Virus record (IMG/VR): IMGVR_UViG_3300044614_000397
Coordinates: 1 to 64,000 of that record
Source of the DNA: a virus
Length of the DNA stretch: 64,000 nt
Direction: 5' to 3' (one strand)
The first letter of the stretch is position 1. Each line of letters starts with the position of its first letter. Made by a program: the position numbers and the translations under genes. Below, piece after piece: positions 18,740 to 28,390 of the stretch. The notes beneath the pieces were generated by a model. The model was not told the DNA's origin, made no database searches, and was given only the letters and a program-made list of their open reading frames with translations.

Positions 18740-19141
18740 ATGGCTAATAATAAAAAAGAATCTACGACCTCGGTTGGAGTTATCCCCCCGTTAACAGATT
18801 ATGCCGATGGTATAAGCAGCTTCTACCTAGCCCCACACTTCGGAAGAAATTATCCAGTAAGAAGAGATGGAGACATGATCTCTATTTCAATAGAGGATGA
18901 CGCTTTTGTTTATGCAGAAGATGAAGATGATGAGACAAATCCAAAGGATCCAGAAAATCCAAAAGACCCAGACAAGCCGTCTCTTGGCAGAAAAGCACCA
19001 ACCCTAATGGACATACAGGTTATTTCTAACCAAGTGGTTTATGATGCCTCAAATAATCCAACATCAAAAATTACTTTTAGGGTTAGAAATTCAAGTGGTG
19101 AGGATGTAAAGGCGGTAAATGTTTTGGTGGAGAAAAAATGA
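18740..19141 (+). CDS. Small tail protein with Pro/Asp linker
   Basis: 133 residues, not recognised as a family. The N-terminal part (residues ~1-65) is acidic at its end (EDEDDE), followed by a repetitive linker NPKDPENPKDPDKP and a beta-rich C-terminal part (~85-133). The start follows a -10 element by six bases, so translation is probably leaderless. It lies in the tail fibre region and overlaps the next gene by 4 bases. Confidence 0.5.
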   Translation: MANNKKESTTSVGVIPPLTDYADGISSFYLAPHFGRNYPVRRDGDMISISIEDDAFVYAEDEDDETNPKDPENPKDPDKPSLGRKAPTLMDIQVISNQVVYDASNNPTSKITFRVRNSSGEDVKAVNVLVEKK

Positions 19142-20040
19142 TAACTAAATTTGGAAAAAGATTTTTAGTAGACTTTATTGCTGGTAACTCAAATTTTACA
19201 TATAAAGAGTTGTCTTTTGGTATTGCTACAGCAACCCAACTACCTGAGTCAGATACCAACACAAGGCTTGGTTTTGAGATATACAAATTACCAGTAAACT
19301 TATCTTCCATAAATATTGAAGACGATGGTGTCGGAGGATTTAATTATTACGCAATATTTAAAACTACAATACCTCAAGATATCTCTGGCGTAATAAGCGA
19401 AATTGGATTGTATCCTGGATTTAGAAAATCTATTAATTTCTATGATAGTAAGTTTATAACCTCATTTGACAATAATACTTTATGGGCAGACTCTAACGGA
19501 GACAGCCCAGCGCTAGAGTCAAATTCAACGGACGGTACGACTTTTGTGTCTAAGATTGGTGAGAATATGATTAAGATCAATGTAAATCAATCATCATCTA
19601 AAGAATATAAAAATTCAATTGCTCTCCTAGATTTATCTGGATACAGTGTTAATGATAGCCTAACTCTTGCATATAAAAAGGCAGATAACAACACATCAAA
19701 AATTAGAATTAAATTTTATAGTTCAAGCTCAGCATATTATTACGCTGACTTTATACCGTCTGGATCTAATGAAGATAAAGTTCAATCAGTTTCAATGTCA
19801 GATGTATTTAATAATATAGTTGGGTCTCCAGATTTAACAAACATTACTAGCATAGGGGTTGAAGTTACTGCTGGCTCTGGAGGCAATACTGTTGTGTATT
19901 TTGATGGGCTAAGAGTAAATGATGAAGACACATTTGACCCTCAATATGGTTTAATTGCAAGACACATTCTTACAACTCCACTTAAAAAACCATCTGGCCG
20001 TCCAGTGGATGTAGAATATAAACTGCAGTTGGAGTTCTAA
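19138..20040 (+). CDS. Tail-tip/baseplate wedge-like protein
   Basis: 300 residues. The N-terminus (ITKFGKRFLVDFIAGN, ELSFGIATATQLPE) resembles small baseplate or fibre-adaptor proteins of actinophages; the middle (about 110-260) is beta-rich and resembles a carbohydrate-binding jelly roll (SLTLAYKKADNNTSKIRIKFY, TSIGVEVTAG, VVYFDGLRVND). It overlaps the previous gene with ATGATAA and stops one base before the next ATG. Function inferred from context. Confidence 0.48.
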   Translation: MITKFGKRFLVDFIAGNSNFTYKELSFGIATATQLPESDTNTRLGFEIYKLPVNLSSINIEDDGVGGFNYYAIFKTTIPQDISGVISEIGLYPGFRKSINFYDSKFITSFDNNTLWADSNGDSPALESNSTDGTTFVSKIGENMIKINVNQSSSKEYKNSIALLDLSGYSVNDSLTLAYKKADNNTSKIRIKFYSSSSAYYYADFIPSGSNEDKVQSVSMSDVFNNIVGSPDLTNITSIGVEVTAGSGGNTVVYFDGLRVNDEDTFDPQYGLIARHILTTPLKKPSGRPVDVEYKLQLEF

Positions 20041-23040
20041 ATGACATCAGATGCAGCAAACTGGCAAAAATACTATCCTAAAGATTTAATTAAAAATCCT
20101 ACTACAGAAAATTTAGCTGCTAATGCTGCCTCTGATAAAAATAATTTTACAGTTGTTGTGCCAAATTTAAAAATAGATTCACCTTATGCATTTCAATTTC
20201 AATATGTTTTTGAAGATGGCGTAAAAAGTGATTGGTCTCAAGGGCTTTCTTTAACGACTGCTAATATTCCAACTCTAGATGTTCCTAAATTTTTAAATAC
20301 AGACCTTACATATTTTAACGGAATACTAAACATATCTTGGGGCGGGCTTGATGCTAATGGTCAGGCATATACACAAGCATTTGATAGAATCAATATATAT
20401 ATAAAAAATGAAACGCTAGTAGGTTCCCCATACAGACTAGTAGGCTTTTTGAAATCAGCAGGAACTGTAAGCGTAGCCGTTCCACCAGTAGCCCATAGCG
20501 TTAAACTTAAGGTCGTATCTGTTACTGGCGTAGAGTCAAATTTTAGTGAAGCTCAATTCGAAACACCAAAGCTTGTGCCATTGACATTACCAACTTCTGC
20601 AGTAGGTTCTTGGGTTGGAACAAATTTTAGAGTTTCATTTAATCATAATCCTGCAGAAGAATATTTTAGTTATTATAAGGTTACAATAACTGGCGGAGGC
20701 TCATCTAAAGTATTTGACGTACCACCAACACCAGGAACATCATCTCAATCTTTTACATTAAGCTTATCTCAAAATAGAGCAGCATTTGGTGTACCTCAAA
20801 CTTCTTTTAGCGGTTCTGTTAGCACAGTTAATATTTATGGAAATGAAGGATCTACAGTTCCTTTCAGCTTATCATCTTATGCCAATACCTTACCTGCTGC
20901 AACAATTGTTGCTTCAGCAATAAGCAATGGCTATAGTGTATCTTATACAACCCCAGCAGACGCTACGTTTGATAAAATAGAAATTGAAGAAGTTGAGTCT
21001 TCTAGCAGTACTGCACCAACAACTGGATACAATAAAGTATTTTCTGGATCCTCTAATCCAGCAATTACAATTACTCCAAATACAAATAAAAGATGGGTTC
21101 GTGCAAGATTTGTAGATAATATTGGCGGATACGGATCTTATGGAACATCGGTATCGGTAACACCAACAAGCCCAGTTGTTGCAGATACAGAAGGACCAGC
21201 AAATGTAACATCAGTAACAGCAATTGGAGGTCTAGATACTGCAGGAACAATAGGATTTAATGGTTACTCAGACATATCTTGGCCAGCCGTTACTGGCGGA
21301 GGTATACGTGGATACAGAATAAGGTTTAGGCCAGTAACCACTCCGTCTTCAAGTTATTCTTATGCTGACTCTCCTGGAACTGGAACTTCATACAGGCTTG
21401 CAGGACTAGGTGCAGGCCTAACTTACGAAATAGCTGTTGCAACATATGACGAATACAATAATACATCTTCTTCTTACGTATCGTCTTCAGCAAATGTTAC
21501 TATTGATGGTACCCCATATGTTGCAAGCACCGTTGATGTAACTGGATTCTTTAGAGCAAAAGCAAATCCTACAGATGCAGATAGCACAGCATTTAAATTT
21601 GGATATGGTGTAGATACTGGTAAACGTGGTCTTGTATTCAATACAAATAATTATTGGTACGTAGACTCTAGCCAATCAGCTTCATTAAAAGTAGGTGGAA
21701 GCACATCTAATTATATTGAGTGGAATGGAACTTCATTTGTTATAGATGGAGATCTCAGAGCTAAAAAAGGTTCATTTAGCGGAAACATAAATATGGCAAC
21801 TGGTGCATCAGTTTATAGCGGAACAATAAGTGGTAATACTGTAACGCCTACAGGAGATTCTGGCGGATCTTTAACTGGAGCTGGGTATATACTTAATTCA
21901 TCTGGACTAACATTTAACTCAGCAACAGTTTCTGGTATAACAACAATTGCTGCAACAACTGGTTTGTTTACTACAAGAAGTGCAAATATTGGTGGATGGG
22001 ATGTAGATGCATCTTCAATTAAAAAAACATCTACCAGTGGAACAATATCTCTAGATTCATCTAATGCACAAATTACATTGTCAAGTGCATCTTATACCGC
22101 AGGTATTGCAACACCAAATAGCAACGCCGCAAGCGATATTGTATTCTGGGCTGGTGGAGCAAGAAGCACGGCTGCTAATTTTTACGTTCAAGCAAATGGA
22201 ACTGTAGTAATGAAGTCTGCAGTAATTACTGGATATGCCTCATCAGGTGATATTCCAGATGTTTCTCAATTTATTACAGCAGGACAAGTTAACACAAATG
22301 TAACAAGCATAAGCGGGGGAAAAATAACTTCAGGCATTATTAAGGGTGGAACGCATACTGGAACTGCGGATGGGTCTAATTTTTCAAGTTCTGGCCTAGC
22401 CATTAATTTAGATACTGGAGGAATATCCGCAAAGAACTTTAGACTTACTTCTGGCGGAGATGCATTCTTTAATGGAACAGTATTTGCTGGTATATCTATT
22501 TCTTCCTCAAGCATAACTGGTACAAGTATTGGCGCATCAACAATTACTGTTTCTGATACATTTTCATCATCTGGATTAACTATAGCAAGCGATTCAGATT
22601 TAGCTGAAACAACTGATAGCACAAGTGGGTCTGCAATCACTGTAACAGGAAATACAAACTTTACTCCAACAGTAACAATAGCAAGTGGAAAAATTAGCTC
22701 AGATTCAATGTTAAGACTAGAAAGTACTACATCATCTGGATACACAGAGATTCTTGCTGGAGGAACACAATCTGCCATGTTCTCTAATACAAAGTCTTCC
22801 CTTAAATTTACAGAAGGTCTATATCTTGGAAATTCTACCAACAGTGTTGGTGGAACATCTACAGTTCCATCAGGACCATACGTAACAGTAGATGCAAGAA
22901 TGAGATTAAGAAAAGGCGCTCCGTTGTTATATCCAGGAGGAACAGCTGGAGCTTACGTAAGAAATATTTATATTAAATCAACAACTTCCGCCCCTGCTAC
23001 AACAACAGGGCACGTCGGCGATATCTTTATAACTTATTAG
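20041..23040 (+). CDS. Tail fibre with fibronectin III and beta-helix parts
   Basis: 999 residues. Residues ~1-480 contain about four fibronectin type III-like modules (for example around 385-485, with PANVTSVTAIGG, SWPAVTGGGIRGYRIRF, GLTYEIAVATYDEYNN). Residues ~500-950 are repeating beta-helix-like turns (GTISGNTVTPTG, GGKITSGIIKGGTHTGT, SSSSITGTSIGASTITVS) typical of trimeric fibre shafts. The C-terminus IYIKSTTSAP...VGDIFITY resembles fibre tips. The protein is probably involved in host recognition. Confidence 0.68.
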   Translation: MTSDAANWQKYYPKDLIKNPTTENLAANAASDKNNFTVVVPNLKIDSPYAFQFQYVFEDGVKSDWSQGLSLTTANIPTLDVPKFLNTDLTYFNGILNISWGGLDANGQAYTQAFDRINIYIKNETLVGSPYRLVGFLKSAGTVSVAVPPVAHSVKLKVVSVTGVESNFSEAQFETPKLVPLTLPTSAVGSWVGTNFRVSFNHNPAEEYFSYYKVTITGGGSSKVFDVPPTPGTSSQSFTLSLSQNRAAFGVPQTSFSGSVSTVNIYGNEGSTVPFSLSSYANTLPAATIVASAISNGYSVSYTTPADATFDKIEIEEVESSSSTAPTTGYNKVFSGSSNPAITITPNTNKRWVRARFVDNIGGYGSYGTSVSVTPTSPVVADTEGPANVTSVTAIGGLDTAGTIGFNGYSDISWPAVTGGGIRGYRIRFRPVTTPSSSYSYADSPGTGTSYRLAGLGAGLTYEIAVATYDEYNNTSSSYVSSSANVTIDGTPYVASTVDVTGFFRAKANPTDADSTAFKFGYGVDTGKRGLVFNTNNYWYVDSSQSASLKVGGSTSNYIEWNGTSFVIDGDLRAKKGSFSGNINMATGASVYSGTISGNTVTPTGDSGGSLTGAGYILNSSGLTFNSATVSGITTIAATTGLFTTRSANIGGWDVDASSIKKTSTSGTISLDSSNAQITLSSASYTAGIATPNSNAASDIVFWAGGARSTAANFYVQANGTVVMKSAVITGYASSGDIPDVSQFITAGQVNTNVTSISGGKITSGIIKGGTHTGTADGSNFSSSGLAINLDTGGISAKNFRLTSGGDAFFNGTVFAGISISSSSITGTSIGASTITVSDTFSSSGLTIASDSDLAETTDSTSGSAITVTGNTNFTPTVTIASGKISSDSMLRLESTTSSGYTEILAGGTQSAMFSNTKSSLKFTEGLYLGNSTNSVGGTSTVPSGPYVTVDARMRLRKGAPLLYPGGTAGAYVRNIYIKSTTSAPATTTGHVGDIFITY

Positions 23041-23048
23041 GAATAGTC

Positions 23049-26000
23049 ATGCCAATTAGAGTAAAAACTGGAACCTCCACATGGTCAGCAATTAAAAAAA
23101 TATATGCTAAAACCAGTACTGGTAGCGGTGGATGGAAAACTGCAACCAAGGTGTTTGCAAAATTAACAACTGGCTGGATTCAAGTTTGGCCAGGAGATGC
23201 TCCATCACCTAGCTTAACAGATCCTATCGACATAAGAACTGGTGGATACAATGGCACTAGGGCAACAAGTCCGCAATTTATTAATACAGTCTTATATGGA
23301 AACGATGGAACCATAAATGGAACACAGCCAATTACCGTAAATTCAAGAAGAATGAAAATTTCTGAGGATAATACTGGAAATACAGATAGATATCAACTAG
23401 AGACAACAGATATTTATAATCTAACAAACAACAGCGAAACAGACATTGGATTCAAAAGATTTATGGCTGACGGATGGTGGTTATTCTATGAGCTTGTTGC
23501 TTCTAATACAGACTCTCCCTATCCTCCAGGAACAACATTGTATTCTCCACCAATTAAAATTATTAGACAGCAGCCAACCGTAACCTCTTCTACTCTTTCA
23601 GAAAATTATAGTTCTGGAAGCGCCCAGCTTACCTTAGATTTTGTGATAAATGATTCTTGGTTTAAAGCAGCGGATCTGTCAAGGTCATATGTTAAATGGT
23701 GGCGCAATACATCAAAGTCCCCTGGTGGAACAGATTTAAAAACAACATACTTGGACTCCTTTGCTTTTCCTCAACTAATTGACGATACAAGAAGCGGATC
23801 ACAGTATAGCGAATACAATGGAACTGGAACTACAATTACTGGCACTGACTTTTATACTGAATCAGGTGGAATTGCAGCTGGTAACTATATAATTGCAGAG
23901 ATAGTTCTTGTGAATTCATACACAGATCATCCAGGCAACTCTCCAGTTAGTTCTTTTAAGTCTACTGGAAGTGTTGCAACAATTACATCTGTTACAGTTA
24001 CCGATATAAATGGCAACAGTATCCTTGACAATCAATCTAGCCAAAGAGTAATTGCTGATGGAGTTATGGTGTGGACGGCAAACGTAATCGATGTTAGCCC
24101 CACTACACACTATCTTTTAGAGCCTAGATTTTATCGCAATGACATAACAACAGAAAATAGATATCATAGATGGGATACTTTAGCTCAACAAAGCACATCA
24201 ACTGATAGCGGAGGATTTCCTGTAGATTTAACACCATATTCAATTACACCAAATGGCAGCGGTGGAGCAACTGTTGTCTGGAGGGAATGGATAGATGCTG
24301 GTCTATTTGGAATAGCTGGTCCAACTTACAATACTGGCGTAGCAAGATGGACATTAGAATTTAGATTAAGTGCAAGAGCTTCATCTACTTCATCTAACGC
24401 ATCTGCAAGCTATTTTACTGGTAATATTCCAAGCATAGGGGCTTACCCATTTGGCATAGATCTTCCAGGAATGATTGATATTGCCCCATCTTCTGCAATG
24501 ACTCTAAATGTTACATCTACAACTCCTAGCACAGGAAATTCAATTACTTTTTCTGGATCAACAGTAGGCTATCCAACAACTACATATGCATCATATCCAA
24601 AAAGATACAAGATAGATTTTGGTGATAATACAGATAGCGGATGGAATTATTTTTCAACTGGAACTAGCAATCCAGGTTTTTCTGGTATAACAAAAACTTA
24701 TAATACAGTTGGAACATATACTGCAACTCTGCTATGGGAACCTCAAGGAGATCCTGCAAGAAGTACTAGGAATAGAGTAATCACTGTTTCTCCACCATTA
24801 TCTGCACCAACTCCAACTGGAGTTGTATGGAATGGCACATCTTTTGTTTTATCTTATACTGGTGGATCTGGCCCGTGGTTTCAATCTTGGTATAGAGTTG
24901 ATAACACAACGTATCCTTCCGACGGCACTGGCTATGATCCTGGCAGTGAAACGCAAAATACTACTACTATAACATACACACCTGGTTTTACACCAACGCC
25001 TGGATCAACATATTATTTCTGGGTTAGATCTGCAAAGACTTCTACGGCAAATACATCTGGATCTGATGTAAGCTCATACAGCACAACTAGAGTTCAAGTT
25101 ACAATACCAGCAGTTGCAACCGCACCTACTTCAGTGACCGCATCAAATAATGGTAGCTCAACAACACTTACTGCATCTTGGTCTGGCGCAACAAACGCAG
25201 CATATTATAGAATTTATTGGAGCAGTAGCGCTACAGCGCCAACAAGCCCAGCTACAGTTTTTGATGAAGAAAAAACTGTGAATGGAAGCACTATAACAGC
25301 ATCTTCTGGTTCTTGGGCATGGGGACCTGGAGACCCAGATAAAAATGGAAACACTCCAGCATTTGGTGGCAACTACTACTTTTATGTATCTGCTTCCGCA
25401 AACGGTACAACATGGACTCCTTATGTTAGAACTTCTGGTATAACTAATTTAGCTTTATTTCCTCCCACATCAGTTTCTGTAACTCCAGGCCCACAAGGTG
25501 GAGCAGTTACTGCTACATTCTCTGGAGGATCTGGACCAAATTATCAGATGTATTGGATATCATCAGCAAATGCACCAACAGGACAGGTCACACCAGATGC
25601 AACTGGTTCTTCTAGTCCATTAACAGATTTTACTGGTCCAGGTGGTACAACAACAACCTATATGTATATTAGATCAGTTGTATCATTGGGTGACACATCT
25701 GCAGGAGCTTCAGCTACAGCAAGTGCTTGGAGTGCTGGAGTCCCATTTAATATGACCTCAACTGAAGTATCACAAAACAGCGCTCCAACAGTTAGAGCTA
25801 CTAATACATTTTCAACATCTATTGTTAAGTATCTTGATAGCATTACTTGGACAACTGGTACATATACTAATGCTCAATCTATAACATCAGTATTGCTTTA
25901 CTCTACAGTCACATCAAACTTGGTGGCCCCAGGAGGTAACACGCTATCATCATTTAGAACAGCTAATCCATATGCAATAGTTCCTGCTGATCCCGCTGGA

Positions 26001-26891
26001 ACCCCTTACGTGTTTGCAGTAAGGGATACAGTTGTCGGAACAAATGGAACAACTTATTATTTTTATAGTGGTCAAATTACTTCTGCAAATGCTGATGCAG
26101 TAGCGTTTTCATATGGTACAGCAACGTCAGCTGCTGGAGGATGGACAGCTTCTGTAAACTCTGGAGCACAAACTGGCGCTACTTATTCATATGTGTCTGC
26201 AACTGCTGGGTCTGGATCGGTTAATTCTACAACTGGTGCAGTTACTGCCTCTGGATTAGGATCTAACGCACCTTCTACAATTACTGTCAATAAAGCTGTT
26301 AGCGGATACAATACGGCTTCAACAACAGCTAGTGGAATTTCTTCTACGGTTGCTAGCTTTAACCTTAACTACAACGCAAATGGCGGAACTGGAACCATGA
26401 CTCCAACAACTGGAAACGGAAACGTTACCGTTAAGTCAAATGGATTTTCAAGAACAAACTGTAACTTTGCAGGCTGGAATACAAATGCTGCAGGAACTGG
26501 AACTAACTACGCAGCAGGCAGCACATTTAACTTAACAGCAGAATCTACCTTATACGCAAGATGGACTGCTGTTGCAAACTCTGCTACTGCTCCTACTGGA
26601 TTTAAATTTGATGGTAACAATTTGCCTACATCTGGAAGAAAGAGATGGTCTTGGACTGGGCCTGGAACTGTTACTGGAGGAACTGCTACTGGATTTAGAG
26701 TTCAAATAAGCTCAACAAGCTCTACCTCTGGATTTTCAACAGTTGCAGAATCACCACTTTCAATTGGAGCAAGAAATTACAGCGTTGCTGTTAGCCCAGT
26801 AACATCCCCAAGATGGCTAAGAGTTGCAATGGTATATACTGATGGACTAGGAAACACCGTAAACAGCCCTACATTTACGGCTGCATTATAA
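23049..26891 (+). CDS. Very large tail fibre/adhesin with PKD, FN3 and InlB-B-like repeats
   Basis: 1280 residues. The first ~60 residues (WSAIKKIYAKTSTGSGGWKT) are a short motif often found at the start of phage fibre proteins. A PKD-like module lies near 520-585 (YKIDFGDNTDSGW, YNTVGTYTATL), fibronectin-like modules near 600-930 (TLTASWSGATNAAYYRIYWS), and an InlB B-repeat/Listeria-Bacteroides-type module near 1100-1175 (FNLNYNANGGTGTM, FAGWNTNAAGTG, ESTLYARWTA). These are adhesion modules of bacterial surface proteins. Acquisition from cellular adhesins is an inference. Confidence 0.65.
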   Translation: MPIRVKTGTSTWSAIKKIYAKTSTGSGGWKTATKVFAKLTTGWIQVWPGDAPSPSLTDPIDIRTGGYNGTRATSPQFINTVLYGNDGTINGTQPITVNSRRMKISEDNTGNTDRYQLETTDIYNLTNNSETDIGFKRFMADGWWLFYELVASNTDSPYPPGTTLYSPPIKIIRQQPTVTSSTLSENYSSGSAQLTLDFVINDSWFKAADLSRSYVKWWRNTSKSPGGTDLKTTYLDSFAFPQLIDDTRSGSQYSEYNGTGTTITGTDFYTESGGIAAGNYIIAEIVLVNSYTDHPGNSPVSSFKSTGSVATITSVTVTDINGNSILDNQSSQRVIADGVMVWTANVIDVSPTTHYLLEPRFYRNDITTENRYHRWDTLAQQSTSTDSGGFPVDLTPYSITPNGSGGATVVWREWIDAGLFGIAGPTYNTGVARWTLEFRLSARASSTSSNASASYFTGNIPSIGAYPFGIDLPGMIDIAPSSAMTLNVTSTTPSTGNSITFSGSTVGYPTTTYASYPKRYKIDFGDNTDSGWNYFSTGTSNPGFSGITKTYNTVGTYTATLLWEPQGDPARSTRNRVITVSPPLSAPTPTGVVWNGTSFVLSYTGGSGPWFQSWYRVDNTTYPSDGTGYDPGSETQNTTTITYTPGFTPTPGSTYYFWVRSAKTSTANTSGSDVSSYSTTRVQVTIPAVATAPTSVTASNNGSSTTLTASWSGATNAAYYRIYWSSSATAPTSPATVFDEEKTVNGSTITASSGSWAWGPGDPDKNGNTPAFGGNYYFYVSASANGTTWTPYVRTSGITNLALFPPTSVSVTPGPQGGAVTATFSGGSGPNYQMYWISSANAPTGQVTPDATGSSSPLTDFTGPGGTTTTYMYIRSVVSLGDTSAGASATASAWSAGVPFNMTSTEVSQNSAPTVRATNTFSTSIVKYLDSITWTTGTYTNAQSITSVLLYSTVTSNLVAPGGNTLSSFRTANPYAIVPADPAGTPYVFAVRDTVVGTNGTTYYFYSGQITSANADAVAFSYGTATSAAGGWTASVNSGAQTGATYSYVSATAGSGSVNSTTGAVTASGLGSNAPSTITVNKAVSGYNTASTTASGISSTVASFNLNYNANGGTGTMTPTTGNGNVTVKSNGFSRTNCNFAGWNTNAAGTGTNYAAGSTFNLTAESTLYARWTAVANSATAPTGFKFDGNNLPTSGRKRWSWTGPGTVTGGTATGFRVQISSTSSTSGFSTVAESPLSIGARNYSVAVSPVTSPRWLRVAMVYTDGLGNTVNSPTFTAAL

Positions 26892-26900
26892 GGAGAAAAT

Positions 26901-27113
26901 ATGATAAGCAAGGAAGATAAAATACAAATTATCAATAGTAAGATAAGTATACTTGAGGGAGTTATTTATAATTTAGATATAGAGCTGGCAGCAGAGTCTG
27001 CCAAATCTAATCCAAATAATGAACACATTCAAAATGTACTGTCTGAAAAAAATGATAATTTAATGGCTTTAAATGCCATCAATCAACTCCTAGACATTGA
27101 AGTCTCGGAATGA
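26901..27113 (+). CDS. Small helical protein, paralogue of next gene
   Basis: 70 residues, helical and acidic, with GGAG before the ATG. It aligns with the protein at 27136-27363 (EDKIQIINSKISILEGVIYNL versus EEKLGLVAQHIKSVDYSIYGL), so the two genes arose by tandem duplication. Location after the fibres suggests a tail-fibre assembly or small structural role; function unknown. Confidence 0.6.
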   Translation: MISKEDKIQIINSKISILEGVIYNLDIELAAESAKSNPNNEHIQNVLSEKNDNLMALNAINQLLDIEVSE

Positions 27114-27119
27114 TATAAT
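27091..27119 (+). promoter_or_regulatory. Promoter before the small coiled-coil genes
   Basis: -35 TAGACA at 27091-27096, 17-base spacer, extended -10 TGATATAAT at 27111-27119; AGGAGG follows before the ATG at 27136. The predicted leader is only about ten bases. Confidence 0.72.
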
Positions 27120-27135
27120 ATGAAAGGAGGAAAAA

Positions 27136-27363
27136 ATGACAATCGAACTAACAAATGAAGAGAAGCTAGGACTAGTAGCACAGCACATAAAGTCTGTAGA
27201 CTATAGCATATATGGACTCCAGCTTGACTTACTAGAATTGCAAGCAGTGCCAAATGCAGATGCTTCGCAAGTTTCTAACATAAATTCTAGAATTACTCTA
27301 TTGAATACAAAAAGAGCAGCACTAGTTGAAGAAAAGGATTCTTTGACTGTAATTACCGAATAG
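27136..27363 (+). CDS. Small helical protein, paralogue of preceding gene
   Basis: 75 residues, nearly all helix/coiled coil. It shares spacing and pattern with the upstream protein at 26901 (leading EEKL, IYGLQLDLLEL, then NADASQVSNINSRI). It has its own promoter and a strong AGGAGG ribosome binding site. No family recognised. Confidence 0.62.
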   Translation: MTIELTNEEKLGLVAQHIKSVDYSIYGLQLDLLELQAVPNADASQVSNINSRITLLNTKRAALVEEKDSLTVITE

Positions 27364-27370
27364 GATAACC

Positions 27371-27577
27371 GTGGCAGAAAAAGCAGAACTTGTTATAACA
27401 GCGCTACAGCAAAGAATTGGTGAGATAGTTTCAAGTTATGAAACTCAGATTGCTATTTTACGTGCAGATTATACACAGCTATTGGAGCAGGTACAAAATG
27501 CAAAGAAAGTAGAAGATGATAAATTTGAGGCGGCAGAAGCCTATTCAGAGCATCTTAGCAATATCACAGCCGACTAA
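27371..27577 (+). CDS. Small coiled-coil protein
   Basis: 68 residues starting at GTG 27371. It is predicted to be a single coiled coil (VITALQQRIGEIVSSYETQI). It follows the two paralogous helical proteins and its last ~60 bases are overlapped by the next gene in another frame. No function recognised. Confidence 0.55.
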   Translation: MAEKAELVITALQQRIGEIVSSYETQIAILRADYTQLLEQVQNAKKVEDDKFEAAEAYSEHLSNITAD

Positions 27578-27923
27578 TTTCCCCTCAGGTATCGCTGTTA
27601 AAACAGATAAAGATACATACTGGATTAAAGATGGCAAAAGATATAGATTAATTTCGGATAGAGCCGCACAGTCTTGGTGCTTTACTACGGTATTAGCAAC
27701 TGAATCGGCATTATCAGGGATTAAACTAGTTGGAAAACTAGGGTTTAGAGACGGCACCTTGATCAAGAATGTCGCAGATGGTAAAATGTATCTAGTATCA
27801 CAGAATAAACTAAGACACATTATAGACCCAGATTCTTTTACTAGATACGGTCTAGATAGATCAAAAATGATTGAGGTTTCCGAAAAAGAAATTTCAGCAC
27901 ACGATTTAGGAGAAAAACTTTAA
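27516..27923 (+). CDS. Protein with two YxxxxKR-type beta repeats
   Basis: 135 residues from the ATG at 27516, overlapping the preceding gene by 62 bases. Two similar modules are visible: GIAVKTDKDTYWIKDGKRYR (about 24-55) and TLIKNVADGKMYLVSQNKLR followed by IIDPDSFTRYG (about 80-115). Short modules of this kind occur in bacterial exported and surface proteins. The first ~22 residues look unlike the rest, so the true start might be later at a non-standard codon, or arise by frameshift from the gene above. Function unknown. Confidence 0.52.
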   Translation: MINLRRQKPIQSILAISQPTNFPSGIAVKTDKDTYWIKDGKRYRLISDRAAQSWCFTTVLATESALSGIKLVGKLGFRDGTLIKNVADGKMYLVSQNKLRHIIDPDSFTRYGLDRSKMIEVSEKEISAHDLGEKL

Positions 27924-28345
27924 TGGCAGCATTTGATGACGGCACACCTTTAGACGCAGCTGCATTACAAGATCTAGAAAGACGTCTAGTAGAAATAAGA
28001 GCAAGTATTCCAAAAGTGGGTTCTACTTCTACTGGAAATTCACCTGGAAATCTAGAAAATAAAACAGTTTCGGCAAGCCAAATATTAGGCGGGCTTCACA
28101 CAGGAGTCACATTGGTTCCAGGAAAAGCAACTCCTTTTACAATCAATTTTAAAACTACTTTACAATCAAATCCAAAATCAGTTATAATAACTCCAGTAAG
28201 AACTGCAGACATCCCAAGCGTATTTAGCTTTGCAATAGACAGCAAGACATTGGGTCCGACTGGAGTTTCTGGAAATGCTTACTTAAACTCATCAGCAAAG
28301 GCATCATTTACAATAGGATTTTATTGGATGGTAATTTGCCACTAG
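27923..28345 (+). CDS. Short tail protein with H-type-lectin-like C-terminus
   Basis: 140 residues; ATG overlaps the preceding TAA. The N-terminus is helical (LDAAALQDLERRLVEI) and the C-terminal ~75 residues are beta-rich, ending in FTIGFYWMVICH, a pattern (alternating strands ending with an aromatic-W-[MI]-[VA]-I motif) seen in small receptor-binding tail proteins and H-type lectin folds. It is the last gene of the tail region before a promoter/terminator. Confidence 0.5.
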   Translation: MAAFDDGTPLDAAALQDLERRLVEIRASIPKVGSTSTGNSPGNLENKTVSASQILGGLHTGVTLVPGKATPFTINFKTTLQSNPKSVIITPVRTADIPSVFSFAIDSKTLGPTGVSGNAYLNSSAKASFTIGFYWMVICH

Positions 28346-28349
28346 CCTA

Positions 28350-28377
28350 TTGACAGGCTGATTTAATATGCTACAAT
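28350..28377 (+). promoter_or_regulatory. Strong promoter directly before a terminator hairpin
   Basis: Perfect -35 TTGACA at 28350-28355, 16-base spacer, extended -10 TGCTACAAT at 28369-28377. Predicted start near 28384, only about 8 bases before the hairpin at 28391. Confidence 0.7.
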
Positions 28378-28390
28378 TTAGATAATATCA

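Noticed and set aside
22266-22841. 191-residue open frame on the minus strand
   Set aside because: It lies wholly opposite the fibre gene and mirrors its Thr/Ser-rich repeats as Val/Pro/Glu-rich sequence; no ribosome binding site. All other minus-strand frames here are likewise shadows of + strand genes.
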